Translations under genes and position numbers: made by a program
Source of the DNA: DATFDN01 sp963818725
Lineage (GTDB): Bacteria > Pseudomonadota > Alphaproteobacteria > Acetobacterales > Acetobacteraceae
Length of the DNA stretch: 64,000 bases
Reading direction: 5' to 3'
NCBI GenBank assembly: GCA_963818725.1
Contig: CAWFTU010000002.1
Location: forward strand, 558,001 to 622,000
In this document: positions 45,304-53,840 of the stretch, piece after piece
How the letters are laid out: the number at the start of each line of letters is the position of its first letter
How positions within the stretch are numbered: the stretch's first letter is position 1
Notes under the pieces: generated by a model
Told to the model about the DNA's origin: nothing
Databases searched by the model: none
The model's input: the letters and a program-made list of their open reading frames with translations, nothing else

Positions 45304-46617
45304 CTAATCTGAGCCACGCATCAACTCCGCCACATGCCGCAGATCCTTTACGAAGGCTCTGTACTCCCGCTCCCGAGCCTCCTCGTCCGGCACGCGCAGC
45401 AGGAACGAGGGATGCACCGTGACAAAGGCGGTCTCCGTTTCCGAGAGGCGGATCGGGCGCCCGCGCTCGCGGCCTATGGTAACAGCGCGGCCGAGCACCG
45501 CGCGCGCCGCAGTGGCGCCGAGCAGGACGACGAGCGCCGGGTGCAGCCCCACCCGCTCCACGTCCAGCCAGAAGCCGCACGCCTTGACCTCGGCCACGTC
45601 CGGCGTCTGATGCATCCGCCGCTTGCCGCGCGGGACAAACTTGAAATGCTTCACCGCGTTGGTGACATAGACCGCGCGGCGATCGATTCCAGCCTCCAGC
45701 AGCGCGCGGTTGAGAAGCTGGCCCGCAGGTCCGACGAAGGGGCGGCCGACGACATCCTCCTGATCTCCTGGCTGCTCGCCCACGAACATTGTTCGTGCCC
45801 CGACCGGCCCTTCGCCAAACACCGTCTGCGTCGCTGGCGCATAAAGCGGACAGCGCCTGCAATCCGCGGCCTCATGCGCCGCTTGCTCCACTCCGTCATC
45901 CGTACTGGTCGGCAGCACGACCGGGCCGATCGGCGCGCGCTCTGGCGGCCAGGACTCCTCGATCAGCGGCTCGGCCGCCGGGACGCTGGTGCCCGGCCGC
46001 GCCGCGTCCAGCAAGTCGCTCCCGTACGCCCGCCAGTATGACTCCAGGCCCGCATCGTCCGGCACCGCCGCCGCGGGCGCACCGGGTCCGAAGCGCAGCC
46101 CCTCCTTATCCCAATGGGCGCTGCCGTCCGGTGTGAGGACAGACACGGCCTGGTCCGGAAACTGCCGCGACAGGAGCTGGCCATTCCCCTCCACCACGTA
46201 GTGCGCGGGCCGGTACCAGCCGACGAACCGGGTCTCAGCGTGAAGGTAGCGGAGCTGGCCGCGCATCCGGTGCGCTTCCGCGCGCACGGCCAGCGCAAGG
46301 CCGCGCGCCTGGCGCACCTCTGAATCGGACCGGTCCTCCAGGTCCAGAGTCCCGGCCTGGGCACGCCAGATCAGCCGGTACAGCAAGTCGAATCGCTCGG
46401 GCTCGCGCGCCTGTATCGCCAGGCCGGCGAGCGTCACCAGGGCGCGTGGAACGGAAAAGCTGTCCTTGGCCTCGACTGGTTCGGGTTCCTGGTTGCCCTG
46501 AACAGTCCAGCGAACCTGCTCAGGGGGCAGCCCGTCCAGCGCCAATTGCCGGGCTGCGTGGCGCCAGCCCGCGAAGTCCGTTTCGCCACGCAAGGCGACT
46601 TGTCGCATGAGCGTCAC
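45304..46617 (-). CDS. UdgX-type uracil-DNA-binding protein with N-terminal DUF4130-like domain
   Basis: A 437-residue two-domain protein. The first 220 residues match the DUF4130-like domain (DFAGWRHAARQLALDGLPPEQVRW ... GQLRYLHAETRFVGWYRPAHYVVE). The C-terminal part is a uracil-DNA glycosylase fold with the Fe-S-type cysteine start ADCRRCPLY, motif A VGEQPGDQEDVVGRPFVGPAG, and motif B VTVHPSFLLR. The loop GKRRMHQTP matches the UdgX R-loop (KRRIH type), whose His forms a covalent bond with uracil-containing DNA; here it is H336. The radical-SAM protein that often accompanies this fusion is not adjacent. Confidence 0.88.
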   Translation of the reverse strand: MTLMRQVALRGETDFAGWRHAARQLALDGLPPEQVRWTVQGNQEPEPVEAKDSFSVPRALVTLAGLAIQAREPERFDLLYRLIWRAQAGTLDLEDRSDSEVRQARGLALAVRAEAHRMRGQLRYLHAETRFVGWYRPAHYVVEGNGQLLSRQFPDQAVSVLTPDGSAHWDKEGLRFGPGAPAAAVPDDAGLESYWRAYGSDLLDAARPGTSVPAAEPLIEESWPPERAPIGPVVLPTSTDDGVEQAAHEAADCRRCPLYAPATQTVFGEGPVGARTMFVGEQPGDQEDVVGRPFVGPAGQLLNRALLEAGIDRRAVYVTNAVKHFKFVPRGKRRMHQTPDVAEVKACGFWLDVERVGLHPALVVLLGATAARAVLGRAVTIGRERGRPIRLSETETAFVTVHPSFLLRVPDEEAREREYRAFVKDLRHVAELMRGSD

Positions 46618-46921
46618 CGATAGCGATGCCGACTTTTCTGAACGATGGACGCAAGAAATTGTTGTGCCGAGCGGTGATCTCGTGGTTGTGATCTATTCGG
46701 GATCGCATTGCTCTGGTCGCCAGCCCTGCTCGCTTCATTGCGCATTGCACGGCGGTGACAGGAACCATGTACCCTATCACGCCCGAATCGGGCGGTGATG
46801 TAACGATCGGTGGAGGCCTGCCCTGCTATCCCGACGGTCAGCCACGACGCTAGGTATCCTAGCTACGCTGGGCGAAGTCAATTGGGTTAGGGCCGCGCGG
46901 GCCGACGCCTCCGTTACCGCG
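46618..46921. other. Intergenic region between divergent udgX and PRC-barrel genes
   Basis: A 304-base gap between divergent genes, so it should contain both promoters. I see no clear -35/-10 pair, no repeat and no RNA gene. The plus-strand frame of the PRC-barrel gene stays open through the last 110 bases and spells a signal-peptide-like stretch (LSRRSATTLGILATLG), so that part may be coding. Confidence 0.4.
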
Positions 46922-47299
46922 GTGGCGGCGCCGTCGAATGCACCGCAGGCGCGGACCACCGTGGAGCCAGTGGACAAGGATCAGGTTGTGGCGATTCTCG
47001 GCAGGCCGGTCACTGGACCGGAAGGCAAGTTGGTCGGTCGTCTGACGGATGTTCTGGTGGACGGAACCGGCCAGCCGCAGGCGGCGGTGCTGGATGTCGG
47101 CGGCTTCATGGGAGTCGGCACGCGCAGCATCGCCGTCCACTGGAAAGCACTGCATTTCGCCCCCGCGGACCCCAAGACGCCGATCACGCTTGATCTCACG
47201 CTCGACGAGATCAAGGCGACGCCTGAGTACAAGGGGCTTGATGACAAGCCAGCACCAGTCGTCGCGCCACTGGCGGCCAACCCGGCGCCGGCGCACTAG
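46922..47299 (+). CDS. PRC-barrel domain protein
   Basis: The frame encodes a PRC-barrel: KDQVVAILGRPVTGPEGKLVGRLTDVLVDGTGQPQAAVLDVGGFMGVGTRSIAVHWKALHF, followed by a Pro/Ala tail. PRC-barrels bind partners in RNA processing, photosynthetic centres or the envelope. The given start is a GTG, but the open frame continues about 100 bases upstream with a hydrophobic, Arg-led stretch and RADA just before it, which looks like an export signal lacking a normal start codon. The real protein is therefore probably longer and exported, or has a frameshift at its start. An MFS gene follows after 3 bases. Confidence 0.75.
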   Translation: MAAPSNAPQARTTVEPVDKDQVVAILGRPVTGPEGKLVGRLTDVLVDGTGQPQAAVLDVGGFMGVGTRSIAVHWKALHFAPADPKTPITLDLTLDEIKATPEYKGLDDKPAPVVAPLAANPAPAH

Positions 47300-47302
47300 G
47301 CG

Positions 47303-48670
47303 ATGCGATTCCTCGCAATCCTGCTCCGTGTGCGCGGATTGCGCGCGCTGGATCTGCTCAACCTTTTCATCGCCGACGCGCAAACCGGCTTTGGCGCGTT
47401 CCTCGCGGTCTATCTGGCGTCGCACAAATGGACCGCGTTGCAGATCGGCGCGGTGCTCAGCATCGGCACCGTGGCGACAATCGCGAGCCAGATCCCGGCA
47501 GGCGCCTTGGTCGACGCGATGCGCAGCAAGCGGCTGGCGCTGGCGGGCGGGATCTGCGCGATCACGTTGGCGGCGCTGCTGCTGGCGTTGCTGCCCTACC
47601 AGCTTCCTGTTGCCGTTGCCGAGGTCTTGCACGGCTTCGCGAGCTGCGTGCTGACTCCCGCCGTCGCCGCCGTCAGCCTGCGCCTGGTCGGTCATGTCGG
47701 CTTTCCTGAACGGCTCGGCCGCAACGCGCGCTTCGCCGCGATCGGCAATGCCACGGCGGCGGCGGTTATGGGTGCCGTCGGCACCTACGTCTCTACGCGC
47801 GCGGTGTTCTTGCTGACCGCCGCCCTCGCGGCTCCGGCGCTGTTCATGCTGTCCCGCGTGGGGCCCGCGCCCGCACCCGCATTGGTTCGGGCGGCGATCC
47901 AGGTTGCCCCAAGGCCATTCATCTGGCGAGACGTGCAACGGCTTTTTATGGACCGCCGGCTGCTCGCGTTCGGCGCCTGCGTCGTGCTGTTCCACATGGC
48001 CAACGCCGCCCTGCTGCCCCTTGCCGCCGGCCTCATCACCGCGCGCGTGGGCTCCTATGCAAGCCTTATCATCGCCGCGTGCATCGTCGTGCCCCAATGC
48101 GTGGTGGCGCTCCTTTCGCCCCTGGCGGGGCGGCGCGCAATGTCGTGGGGACGCCGGGCGGTGCTGCTGATCGGCTGGACGGCGATACCGGTGCGCGCCG
48201 CGCTGTTCGCGATCCTGCCCACGCCGGCGCTGATCGTGGCCGCGCAGGCGCTGGACGGAATCAGCGCCACGGTTTTCGGGGTGATGGTGCCGCTGATCGC
48301 GGCCGATCTCACACGCAACCGGGGGCGCTTCAATCTGTGCGTCGGCATCTTCGGACTGGCGACCGGGATTGGGGCGACGGTCTCCACCTCGCTCGCTGGC
48401 TGGATCGCTGACATGACGGGAGATCGGGTCGCGTTTGCCGCCCTGGCAGGCGTCGGCATGGCCGGGGTCGCGCTGCTTGCGCTGGCGATGCCGGAAACCG
48501 CGCCCGACAAGCCCGCCGCCGCACCGATGCCCGCCGCGCCGCCCAAGCCCGTGCTGACCGTCGTGGCCGCTCGACCGGGTCAGCGCATGGAGGCCCGCCG
48601 CCCCGGCTTGCGCGCCGAGCGGCGCCGGGGCTACGCACGGGTGGTGCGTGGAGGCATGGAATGGCGGTAA
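47303..48670 (+). CDS. MFS transporter
   Basis: A 455-residue major facilitator with about 12 membrane helices. Family signs include DLLNLFIADAQTGFGAFLAVYL (helix 1), GTVATIASQIPAGALVDAMRSKRLAL (loop 2-3) and GRFNLCVGIFGLATGIGATVSTSLAGWIAD in the second half. A Pro/Ala-rich, then Arg-rich cytosolic tail of about 60 residues follows the last helix. The substrate is unknown. It follows the PRC-barrel gene by 3 bases and overlaps argG by 10, so the three may be co-transcribed. Confidence 0.87.
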   Translation: MRFLAILLRVRGLRALDLLNLFIADAQTGFGAFLAVYLASHKWTALQIGAVLSIGTVATIASQIPAGALVDAMRSKRLALAGGICAITLAALLLALLPYQLPVAVAEVLHGFASCVLTPAVAAVSLRLVGHVGFPERLGRNARFAAIGNATAAAVMGAVGTYVSTRAVFLLTAALAAPALFMLSRVGPAPAPALVRAAIQVAPRPFIWRDVQRLFMDRRLLAFGACVVLFHMANAALLPLAAGLITARVGSYASLIIAACIVVPQCVVALLSPLAGRRAMSWGRRAVLLIGWTAIPVRAALFAILPTPALIVAAQALDGISATVFGVMVPLIAADLTRNRGRFNLCVGIFGLATGIGATVSTSLAGWIADMTGDRVAFAALAGVGMAGVALLALAMPETAPDKPAAAPMPAAPPKPVLTVVAARPGQRMEARRPGLRAERRRGYARVVRGGMEWR

Positions 48671-49890
48671 AGGATGTCAGGAAGGTCGTGCTCGCCTATT
48701 CCGGCGGGCTTGACACAAGCGTGATCCTACGCTGGCTCCAGACCACCTATCGCTGTGAGGTCGTGACCTTCACCGCCGACCTGGGCCAGGGCGAGGAGCT
48801 GGAGCCAGCGCGCCGCAAGGCCGAGATGTTTGGGATCAAGGAAATCTTCATCGACGACCTGCGCGAGAGCTTCGTGCGGGACTTCGTGTTCCCGATGTTT
48901 CGTGCGAACGCGCTGTACGAGGGTCAGTACCTGCTTGGCACCTCCATCGCCAGGCCACTGATCGCGCAGCGCCAGATCGAAATCGCCGAGGAGGTGGGCG
49001 CCGACGCGGTCGCGCACGGCGCAACCGGCAAGGGCAACGACCAGGTCCGTTTCGAGCTCAGCTACTACGCGCTCAAGCCTGACATCAAGATCATCGCGCC
49101 CTGGCGGGAATGGGAGCTGACGAGCCGGACCAAGCTGCTGGAGTTCGCCGAGGCGCACCAAATCCCAATCGCCAAGGACAAGCGCGGCGAGGCGCCGTTC
49201 AGCGTGGACGCGAACCTGCTGCACTCCTCATCGGAAGGGAAGATCCTGGAAGATCCGGCCGTGGAGGCCGACGAGATCGTCTATCAGCGGACCATCCGCC
49301 CGGAGGACGCGCCCGACAAGGCCACGGTTCTCCGGGTTGCCTTCGAGCACGGCGATCCGGTCGCTATCGACGGCACCGCGCTTTCTCCAGCGGCGCTGCT
49401 GACGCGGCTGAACGAGCTTGGCAGGGCCAACGGCATCGGCCGGCTCGACATGGTGGAAAACCGCTTTGTCGGCATGAAGTCGCGCGGCGTGTACGAGACG
49501 CCAGGGGGCACAATCCTGCTCGCCGCGCATCGCGGGATCGAAAGCATCACGCTGGACCGCGAGGCGGCCCACCTCAAGGACCAGCTCATGCCGCGCTATG
49601 CCGAGCTGATCTACAACGGCCTCTGGTTCAGCCCGGAGCGGCGCATGTTGCAGGCGCTCATCGACGAGAGCCAGAAATCCGTCACCGGCGAGGTGCGGCT
49701 GAAGCTCTACAAGGGCAGCGCGACGGTGATCGGCCGCGAGTCGCCGAACAGCCTGTACTCGATGAAGCACGTCACCTTCGAGGAGGACGAGGGCGCCTAC
49801 GACCAGTGCGACGCCCAAGGTTTCATCAAGCTGAACGCGCTGCGGCTGCGGCTGGGCGCGATGGCGGGGCGGCGCGGGGGGGCGCTGTAG
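48661..49890 (+). CDS. argG: Argininosuccinate synthase
   Basis: A 409-residue enzyme that joins citrulline and aspartate using ATP in arginine synthesis. The ATP pyrophosphatase P-loop is VVLAYSGGLDTSVILRWL at the N terminus. Further blocks are LGTSIARPLIA, AHGATGKGNDQVRFE and LLHSSSEGKILEDP. Full length and intact. Its ATG lies inside the end of the MFS gene, and its ribosome site must also lie there. Confidence 0.97.
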   Translation: MAVKDVRKVVLAYSGGLDTSVILRWLQTTYRCEVVTFTADLGQGEELEPARRKAEMFGIKEIFIDDLRESFVRDFVFPMFRANALYEGQYLLGTSIARPLIAQRQIEIAEEVGADAVAHGATGKGNDQVRFELSYYALKPDIKIIAPWREWELTSRTKLLEFAEAHQIPIAKDKRGEAPFSVDANLLHSSSEGKILEDPAVEADEIVYQRTIRPEDAPDKATVLRVAFEHGDPVAIDGTALSPAALLTRLNELGRANGIGRLDMVENRFVGMKSRGVYETPGGTILLAAHRGIESITLDREAAHLKDQLMPRYAELIYNGLWFSPERRMLQALIDESQKSVTGEVRLKLYKGSATVIGRESPNSLYSMKHVTFEEDEGAYDQCDAQGFIKLNALRLRLGAMAGRRGGAL

Positions 49891-49930
49891 GGAAAGGTCG
49901 AACCCTGGGCGCGGCCATCAGCACCGGCTA

Positions 49931-49954
49931 GATAGACTGGTCAAAAGACCAGTT
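49931..49954. promoter_or_regulatory. Inverted repeat upstream of the Phd-type antitoxin
   Basis: ACTGGTC and GACCAGT form a perfect 7-base inverted repeat with a 4-base AAAA centre, just upstream of the antitoxin start (GACTGGTCAAAAGACCAGTT). The position and shape fit an operator for autoregulation by a Phd/YefM-type antitoxin. This is seen directly in the sequence; binding is inferred. Confidence 0.6.
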
Positions 49955-49965
49955 GGGTTGGTGTT

Positions 49966-50187
49966 ATGGATGAGATTGGCTCCTTCGAGGCAAAGACGAA
50001 GTTCGGTGGCTTGCTGGATCGGGTCGAAGCCGGCGAGGAGATTGTCATCACGCGGCGAGGCAAGCCCGTGGCCCGGCTTGTCCCGAGCACGCGCGCTTCC
50101 GATTCAAATGGCGCGCGCGCCGCTTTCGCCCGCATCCGCGCGCGCGCCGCAGCGCTCAATCAGCCGTTTGATACCAAATCCGGCTGA
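49966..50187 (+). pseudogene. Phd/YefM-type antitoxin, C terminus replaced by IS630
   Basis: MDEIGSFEAKTKFGGLLDRVEAGEEIVITRRGKPVARLVP is a prevent-host-death family N-terminal domain that binds DNA and represses its own operon. The last residues (TKSG, then TGA) are read from the IS630 end. The genuine C terminus (EWKALRDEGRE, TGA) survives beyond the element at about 51340-51375 and overlaps the PIN-toxin start. The C-terminal tail of such antitoxins wraps the toxin, so neutralisation is probably impaired. An upstream palindrome-like stretch (ACTGGTCAAAAGACCAGT) could be its operator. Confidence 0.82.
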
Positions 50188-51329
50188 TTAGTTCGGCTGA
50201 ACCGGCTTTGGCCACCAGTGGAAGCTGGTGTGCGGACGGATCATGCTGGGGTCGAGGCGGGTGCTGCGTTCGGCGATGGCGGCATCGAGGTCGGCCAGGG
50301 TGGGGAAGTGCTTGTTGGCCACCGCCTCGTCGAGCAGCGGCCAGAGCCGCTCAGCGGGTTGGAGTTCCGGGCTGTAGGGAGGCAGGAACACCAGCGTGAT
50401 CCCGTCCGGCACGGCCAAGCCCTTGGGGCCGTGCCAGCCGGCGTTGTCCAGCACGAGGACGATGTGGCGTCGGCGTCCCGCCCCGCTCTCGCGGGCGAAG
50501 GCGGCGAGCCGGGTTTCGAAGGCCGGCTTGTTGATGCGGGTGCAGAGATACCAGACCGTCTCGCCGCTGCTCGGCTGCACGAAGGCCGCGACGTGCAGCC
50601 ACTGGAACCGGTGATGACCCAGCGCCGTTGGGCGTGCGCCGGCCTTGGCCCAGACCCGGCGGCGGATCGGCTTCAGGCCGAGGCGGTGCTCGTCCTCCGC
50701 CCAGACCTCGACCGGCTGTTCCGGGTGCGCCGCCCGTGCTTGCGCAACGGCAACGTCAACCTGTTTGCGAAGGCCGCCCGCGCCTCCGGATCAGCGGCCC
50801 GCGGATGGCGCGGGCGCGGCGTCTGCACCGACCAGCCGAGCCGCTTCAGCGCCTCCCAGCCGCGCTGCGGATGCACCCGCTCCAGCTTGAGGTGCCGCGC
50901 CATCCAGGCCGCCACCTTGGGGCCACTCCATAGCCCGCCGTCCTCGGGCGGCTCACGCAGCCGCTCGGCCAGGGCGGCCAGCACCGCCTCGGTCAGCACG
51001 CTCGCTGCTCGCCCGTTCCGCCGCCGCCCATCGCCCAGCGCCGCCAGGGCCGCGTGCGTTGTAGCGCGCCGCCACCGCCTCCACCCAGCGCGGCGTGAGC
51101 GCCAGCACCCCGGCCACCTCGACCACCGTGCGGCCCTGCGCCAGCAGCCAAATCGCCTGGGTGTGCCGCGCCTCGGCCACGGTTTGCGCCGCGCGGAACC
51201 GCGCCGCCAGTTCCGCCACACTCAGGTGCTCGGCAATCCGTGCCATCATCCCCCCGTTCAACCGCCCGCGGCATAGGCCCGCTCCGCGCAGCCGCCACTC
51301 TAAGCCGAACCTATCACCCGGATTTAGTA
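50172..51329 (-). mobile_element. IS630-family element, copy 3, inserted in a TA operon
   Basis: Inverted ends TACCAAATCCGG on the left and TACTAAATCCGG (complement) on the right each begin with the TA target. Size is about 1.16 kb. The transposase reads on the minus strand. Deleting the element and one TA joins the antitoxin body to its lost C-terminal codons (with a one-base discrepancy) and restores an ATGA overlap between antitoxin stop and PIN-toxin start. It is the same IS type as copy 2 but not identical. Confidence 0.88.
50188..51246 (-). pseudogene. IS630-family transposase, two frameshifts
   Basis: Three frame segments make one transposase: RIAEHLSVAELAARFRAAQ ... VLALTPRWVEAVAARYN, then RNGRAASVLTEAVLAALAERLREPPEDGG, then the catalytic VWAEDEHRLGLKP, IVLVLDNAGWHGPKG and SPELQPAERLWPLLDEAV. 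The first break is near 51055. The second, near 50765, lies at the codon that also splits copy 2. The ATG at MARIAEHL is the probable start. Confidence 0.82.
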
Positions 51330-51371
51330 TGGCTGGCAAGAATGGAAGGCTCTCCGCGACGAAGGCCGTGA

Positions 51372-51785
51372 ATGACCCTGGTGCTCGATAGCTCCGTTGC
51401 GCTCGCCTGGGTCTATGCCGACGAAATCACGCCAGCGATCGAACAGATATCCAACAAGATCGCCGACACCCAAGCTTGGGTTCCGGCCATCTGGCCGGCC
51501 GAGGTGGCTAACGGCCTTCAATCAGGCATACGGCGCGGGCGCATCGACATCGCTTTTCGCGATGCGACTCTGGCCGACCTTGCATTGTGGGCGATCGTGA
51601 TTGATGCCGACACGAACACGTACGTTTGGACAACCACGACCCGCCTGGCGACCCGCTTCGGCTTGACGATCTACGATTCCTTGTATCTGGAACTTGCTCA
51701 GCGCCGTAGTCTCCCGCTGGCATCTCTCGATCGGAATTTGTGTGTCGCGGCCAGATCACTCGGGATCGAGCTGCTGGGAGCGTGA
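51372..51785 (+). CDS. PIN-domain toxin (VapC-like)
   Basis: A 137-residue PIN ribonuclease. The acidic active-site residues are in LVLDSSVALAWVYADE, AIWPAEVANGL and GLTIYDSLYLELA followed by LASLDRNLCVAA, so the catalytic set looks complete. The start codon overlaps the original antitoxin stop (ATGA). The insertion of IS630 copy 3 has cut the toxin off from the antitoxin body and its promoter, so expression would depend on IS-borne or cryptic promoters. Confidence 0.87.
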   Translation: MTLVLDSSVALAWVYADEITPAIEQISNKIADTQAWVPAIWPAEVANGLQSGIRRGRIDIAFRDATLADLALWAIVIDADTNTYVWTTTTRLATRFGLTIYDSLYLELAQRRSLPLASLDRNLCVAARSLGIELLGA

Positions 51786-51874
51786 TATCAACCGTCCGAA
51801 ATCCTGGCCTGTGACGGCATGGATCAGACCAAGGGCAGTTGGTAAGACATGGAGAATGTCCCGGCCGACCCGGG

Positions 51875-51904
51875 CTGCATCCGGGCCGCCTTGCCCGGAT
51901 GCAG
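51875..51904 (-). terminator. Perfect 12-bp hairpin after rho
   Basis: CTGCATCCGGGC and GCCCGGATGCAG pair fully around a 6-base loop, beginning 6 bases beyond the rho stop codon. No U-tract follows. The position and stem strength fit a terminator or RNA 3'-end protector for the rho transcript, and it would also face transcripts from the PIN toxin side. Confidence 0.6.
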
Positions 51905-51910
51905 TGGACG

Positions 51911-53186
51911 CTATGTGTTCATCGCGTCGAAGAAGTCCGCGTTGGTCTTGCTGTACTTCAGCTTGTCCAGCAGGAACTCCATCGCGTCCACCGTCCCCAT
52001 CGGGTTCAGGATGCGCCGCAGCACCCACATCTTCGACAGGGTGGCCTTCTCGACCAGCAGCTCCTCCTTGCGCGTGCCCGACTTGGTGATGTCGATCGCC
52101 GGGAAGGTGCGCTTGTCGGAGATCTTGCGGTCCAGGATCAGCTCGGAATTGCCGGTGCCCTTGAACTCCTCGAAGATCACCTCGTCCATGCGGCTGCCGG
52201 TATCGACCAGCGCGGTGGCGATGATGGTCAGGCTGCCGCCCTCCTCGACGTTGCGGGCCGCGCCGAAGAAGCGCTTCGGGCGCTGCAACGCATTCGCGTC
52301 CACGCCGCCGGTCAGCACCTTGCCTGACGAGGGCACCACCGTGTTGTAGGCGCGCGCCAGGCGGGTGATCGAGTTCGAGCAGGATCACCACGTCCCGCTT
52401 GTGCTCGACCAGGCGCTTGGCCTTCTCCAGCACCATCTCCGTCACCTGGACGTGGCGCGTCGCCGGCTCGTCAAAGGTCGAGCTGATGACCTCGCCCTTC
52501 ACGCTGCGGGCCATGTCCGTGACCTCCTCGGGCCGCTCGTCAATGAGCAGCACGATCAGGAACACGTCGGGATGGTTGGTGGAGATGGCGGTGGCGATGT
52601 TTTGCAGCATCACCGTCTTGCCGGTGCGCGGGGGCGCCACGATCAGCGCTCGCTGGCCCTTGCCGATGGGCGCGATCAGGTCGATCACGCGCGGGGTGAA
52701 GTCCTTGCCCGGCCCCTTGGCGACCGACTGGAAATTCTCGGTCTCCAGCCGAAGCCGCTCGTTCGGGTAGAGCGGGGTCAGGTTGTCGAAGTTGATCCGG
52801 TGGCGCACCGCGTCAGGCGGCTCGAAGTTGATGGTGTTGACCTTGAGCAGCGCGAAGTACCGTTCCCCGTCCTTTGGCGCCCGGATCTGGCCTTCCACCG
52901 TGTCGCCCGTGCGCAGGCCGAAGCGGCGAACCTGGGTGGGGCTGACATAGATATCGTCCGGACCCGGCAGGTAGTTCGCCTCCGGGCTGCGCAGGAAGCC
53001 GAACCCGTCGGGCAGGATCTCAAGCGTGCCCTCGCCATGGATGGCTTGGTCGTTCTCGGCCAGGTTCTTCAGGATGGCAAACATCATGTCCTGCTTGCGC
53101 AGGCTGGACGCGTTCTCGACCTGAAGGGATTCGGCAAAACTCAGCAAGTCCGCTGGGGACTTTGCCTTTAGTTCGGCAAGATGCAT
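51911..53186 (-). pseudogene. rho: Transcription termination factor Rho, one frameshift
   Basis: Repaired length is about 424 residues. MHLAELKAKSPADLLSFAESL starts the N-terminal domain, and the RNA-binding cold-shock fold follows (GFGFLRSPEANYLPGPDDIYVSPTQVRRFGLRTGD). Walker A is APPRTGKTVML and Walker B is VFLIVLLIDERPEEVTDM. The second frame carries the Q-loop region VVPSSGKVLTGGVDANALQRPKRFFGAARN and GTGNSELILDRKISDKR. The break near 52366 is a single extra A in CTCGAACTCG. Rho is normally essential in alphaproteobacteria, so sequence error is the likely cause. Confidence 0.9.
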
Positions 53187-53387
53187 CTGGGACGCCTCGG
53201 CGACTTCTTGGATAACAACTGGGGGGTCCGGTATCGGCGTTTCGCCATGCCTGGCGTCGGTCCCGTCCGGTGACGGTGGTCGGCAGAGTTTGGAGATCTG
53301 CCTAGGAGGTAGCCTCAGTGTAGTGAGGACCGGAAGAATCGTCAACCAGTAGGTGGCGAGGCACGTGGGCCGTGTCAAGCACGCGGA

Positions 53388-53840
53388 TCAAAATGGCCGG
53401 ACGATGACCATAATAACGATCAGCATGACCAGAAGCGTCGGCGCCTCGTTCGCCAGCCGGTAGAAACGCTGTGGCCGGCGGTTGCGGTCGTGCAGGAAGT
53501 CCTTGCGCCAGCGCGAGAACGATCCGTGCAGCGCCGACATCGCGATGACAGCGGCGAACTTGACGTGCCACCAGCCCCACGACCAATCGATCACGCCGGG
53601 GGTCAGGATCAGCAGGATACCGAAGGTCCAGGTCGCGACCATCGCCGGGTTGACGATCTGCTTCAGCAGGCGCCGCTCCATCACCTTGAACCGTTCGCTT
53701 TCGGCCGAGCCGGGGCGGGTCTCGCAGTGATAGACATAGAGGCGCGGCAAGTAGAACATCCCCGCCATCCAGGCGATCAATGAGATGACGTGCAGCGCCT
53801 TGGTCCAGGGATAGGCATGGGCCAGGAACGGAACTGTCAT
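53388..53840 (-). CDS. hemJ: Protoporphyrinogen IX oxidase HemJ
   Basis: A 150-residue membrane protein of the HemJ (UPF0093) family, which oxidises protoporphyrinogen to protoporphyrin. It has four hydrophobic segments, the N-terminal block YPWTKALHVISLIAWMAGMFYLPRLYVYH with the conserved His, and WHVKFAAVIAMSALHG with the conserved Lys. It overlaps the HAD gene start region by 4 bases. The order hemE-hemH-hemJ-rho is common in alphaproteobacteria; here mazEF and a HAD gene intervene. Confidence 0.94.
   Translation of the reverse strand: MTVPFLAHAYPWTKALHVISLIAWMAGMFYLPRLYVYHCETRPGSAESERFKVMERRLLKQIVNPAMVATWTFGILLILTPGVIDWSWGWWHVKFAAVIAMSALHGSFSRWRKDFLHDRNRRPQRFYRLANEAPTLLVMLIVIMVIVRPF

Noticed and set aside
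46859..48097. 412-codon minus-strand open frame opposite the PRC-barrel and MFS genes
   Set aside because: Composition rich in Arg, Gln and His, antisense to a convincing 12-helix transporter.
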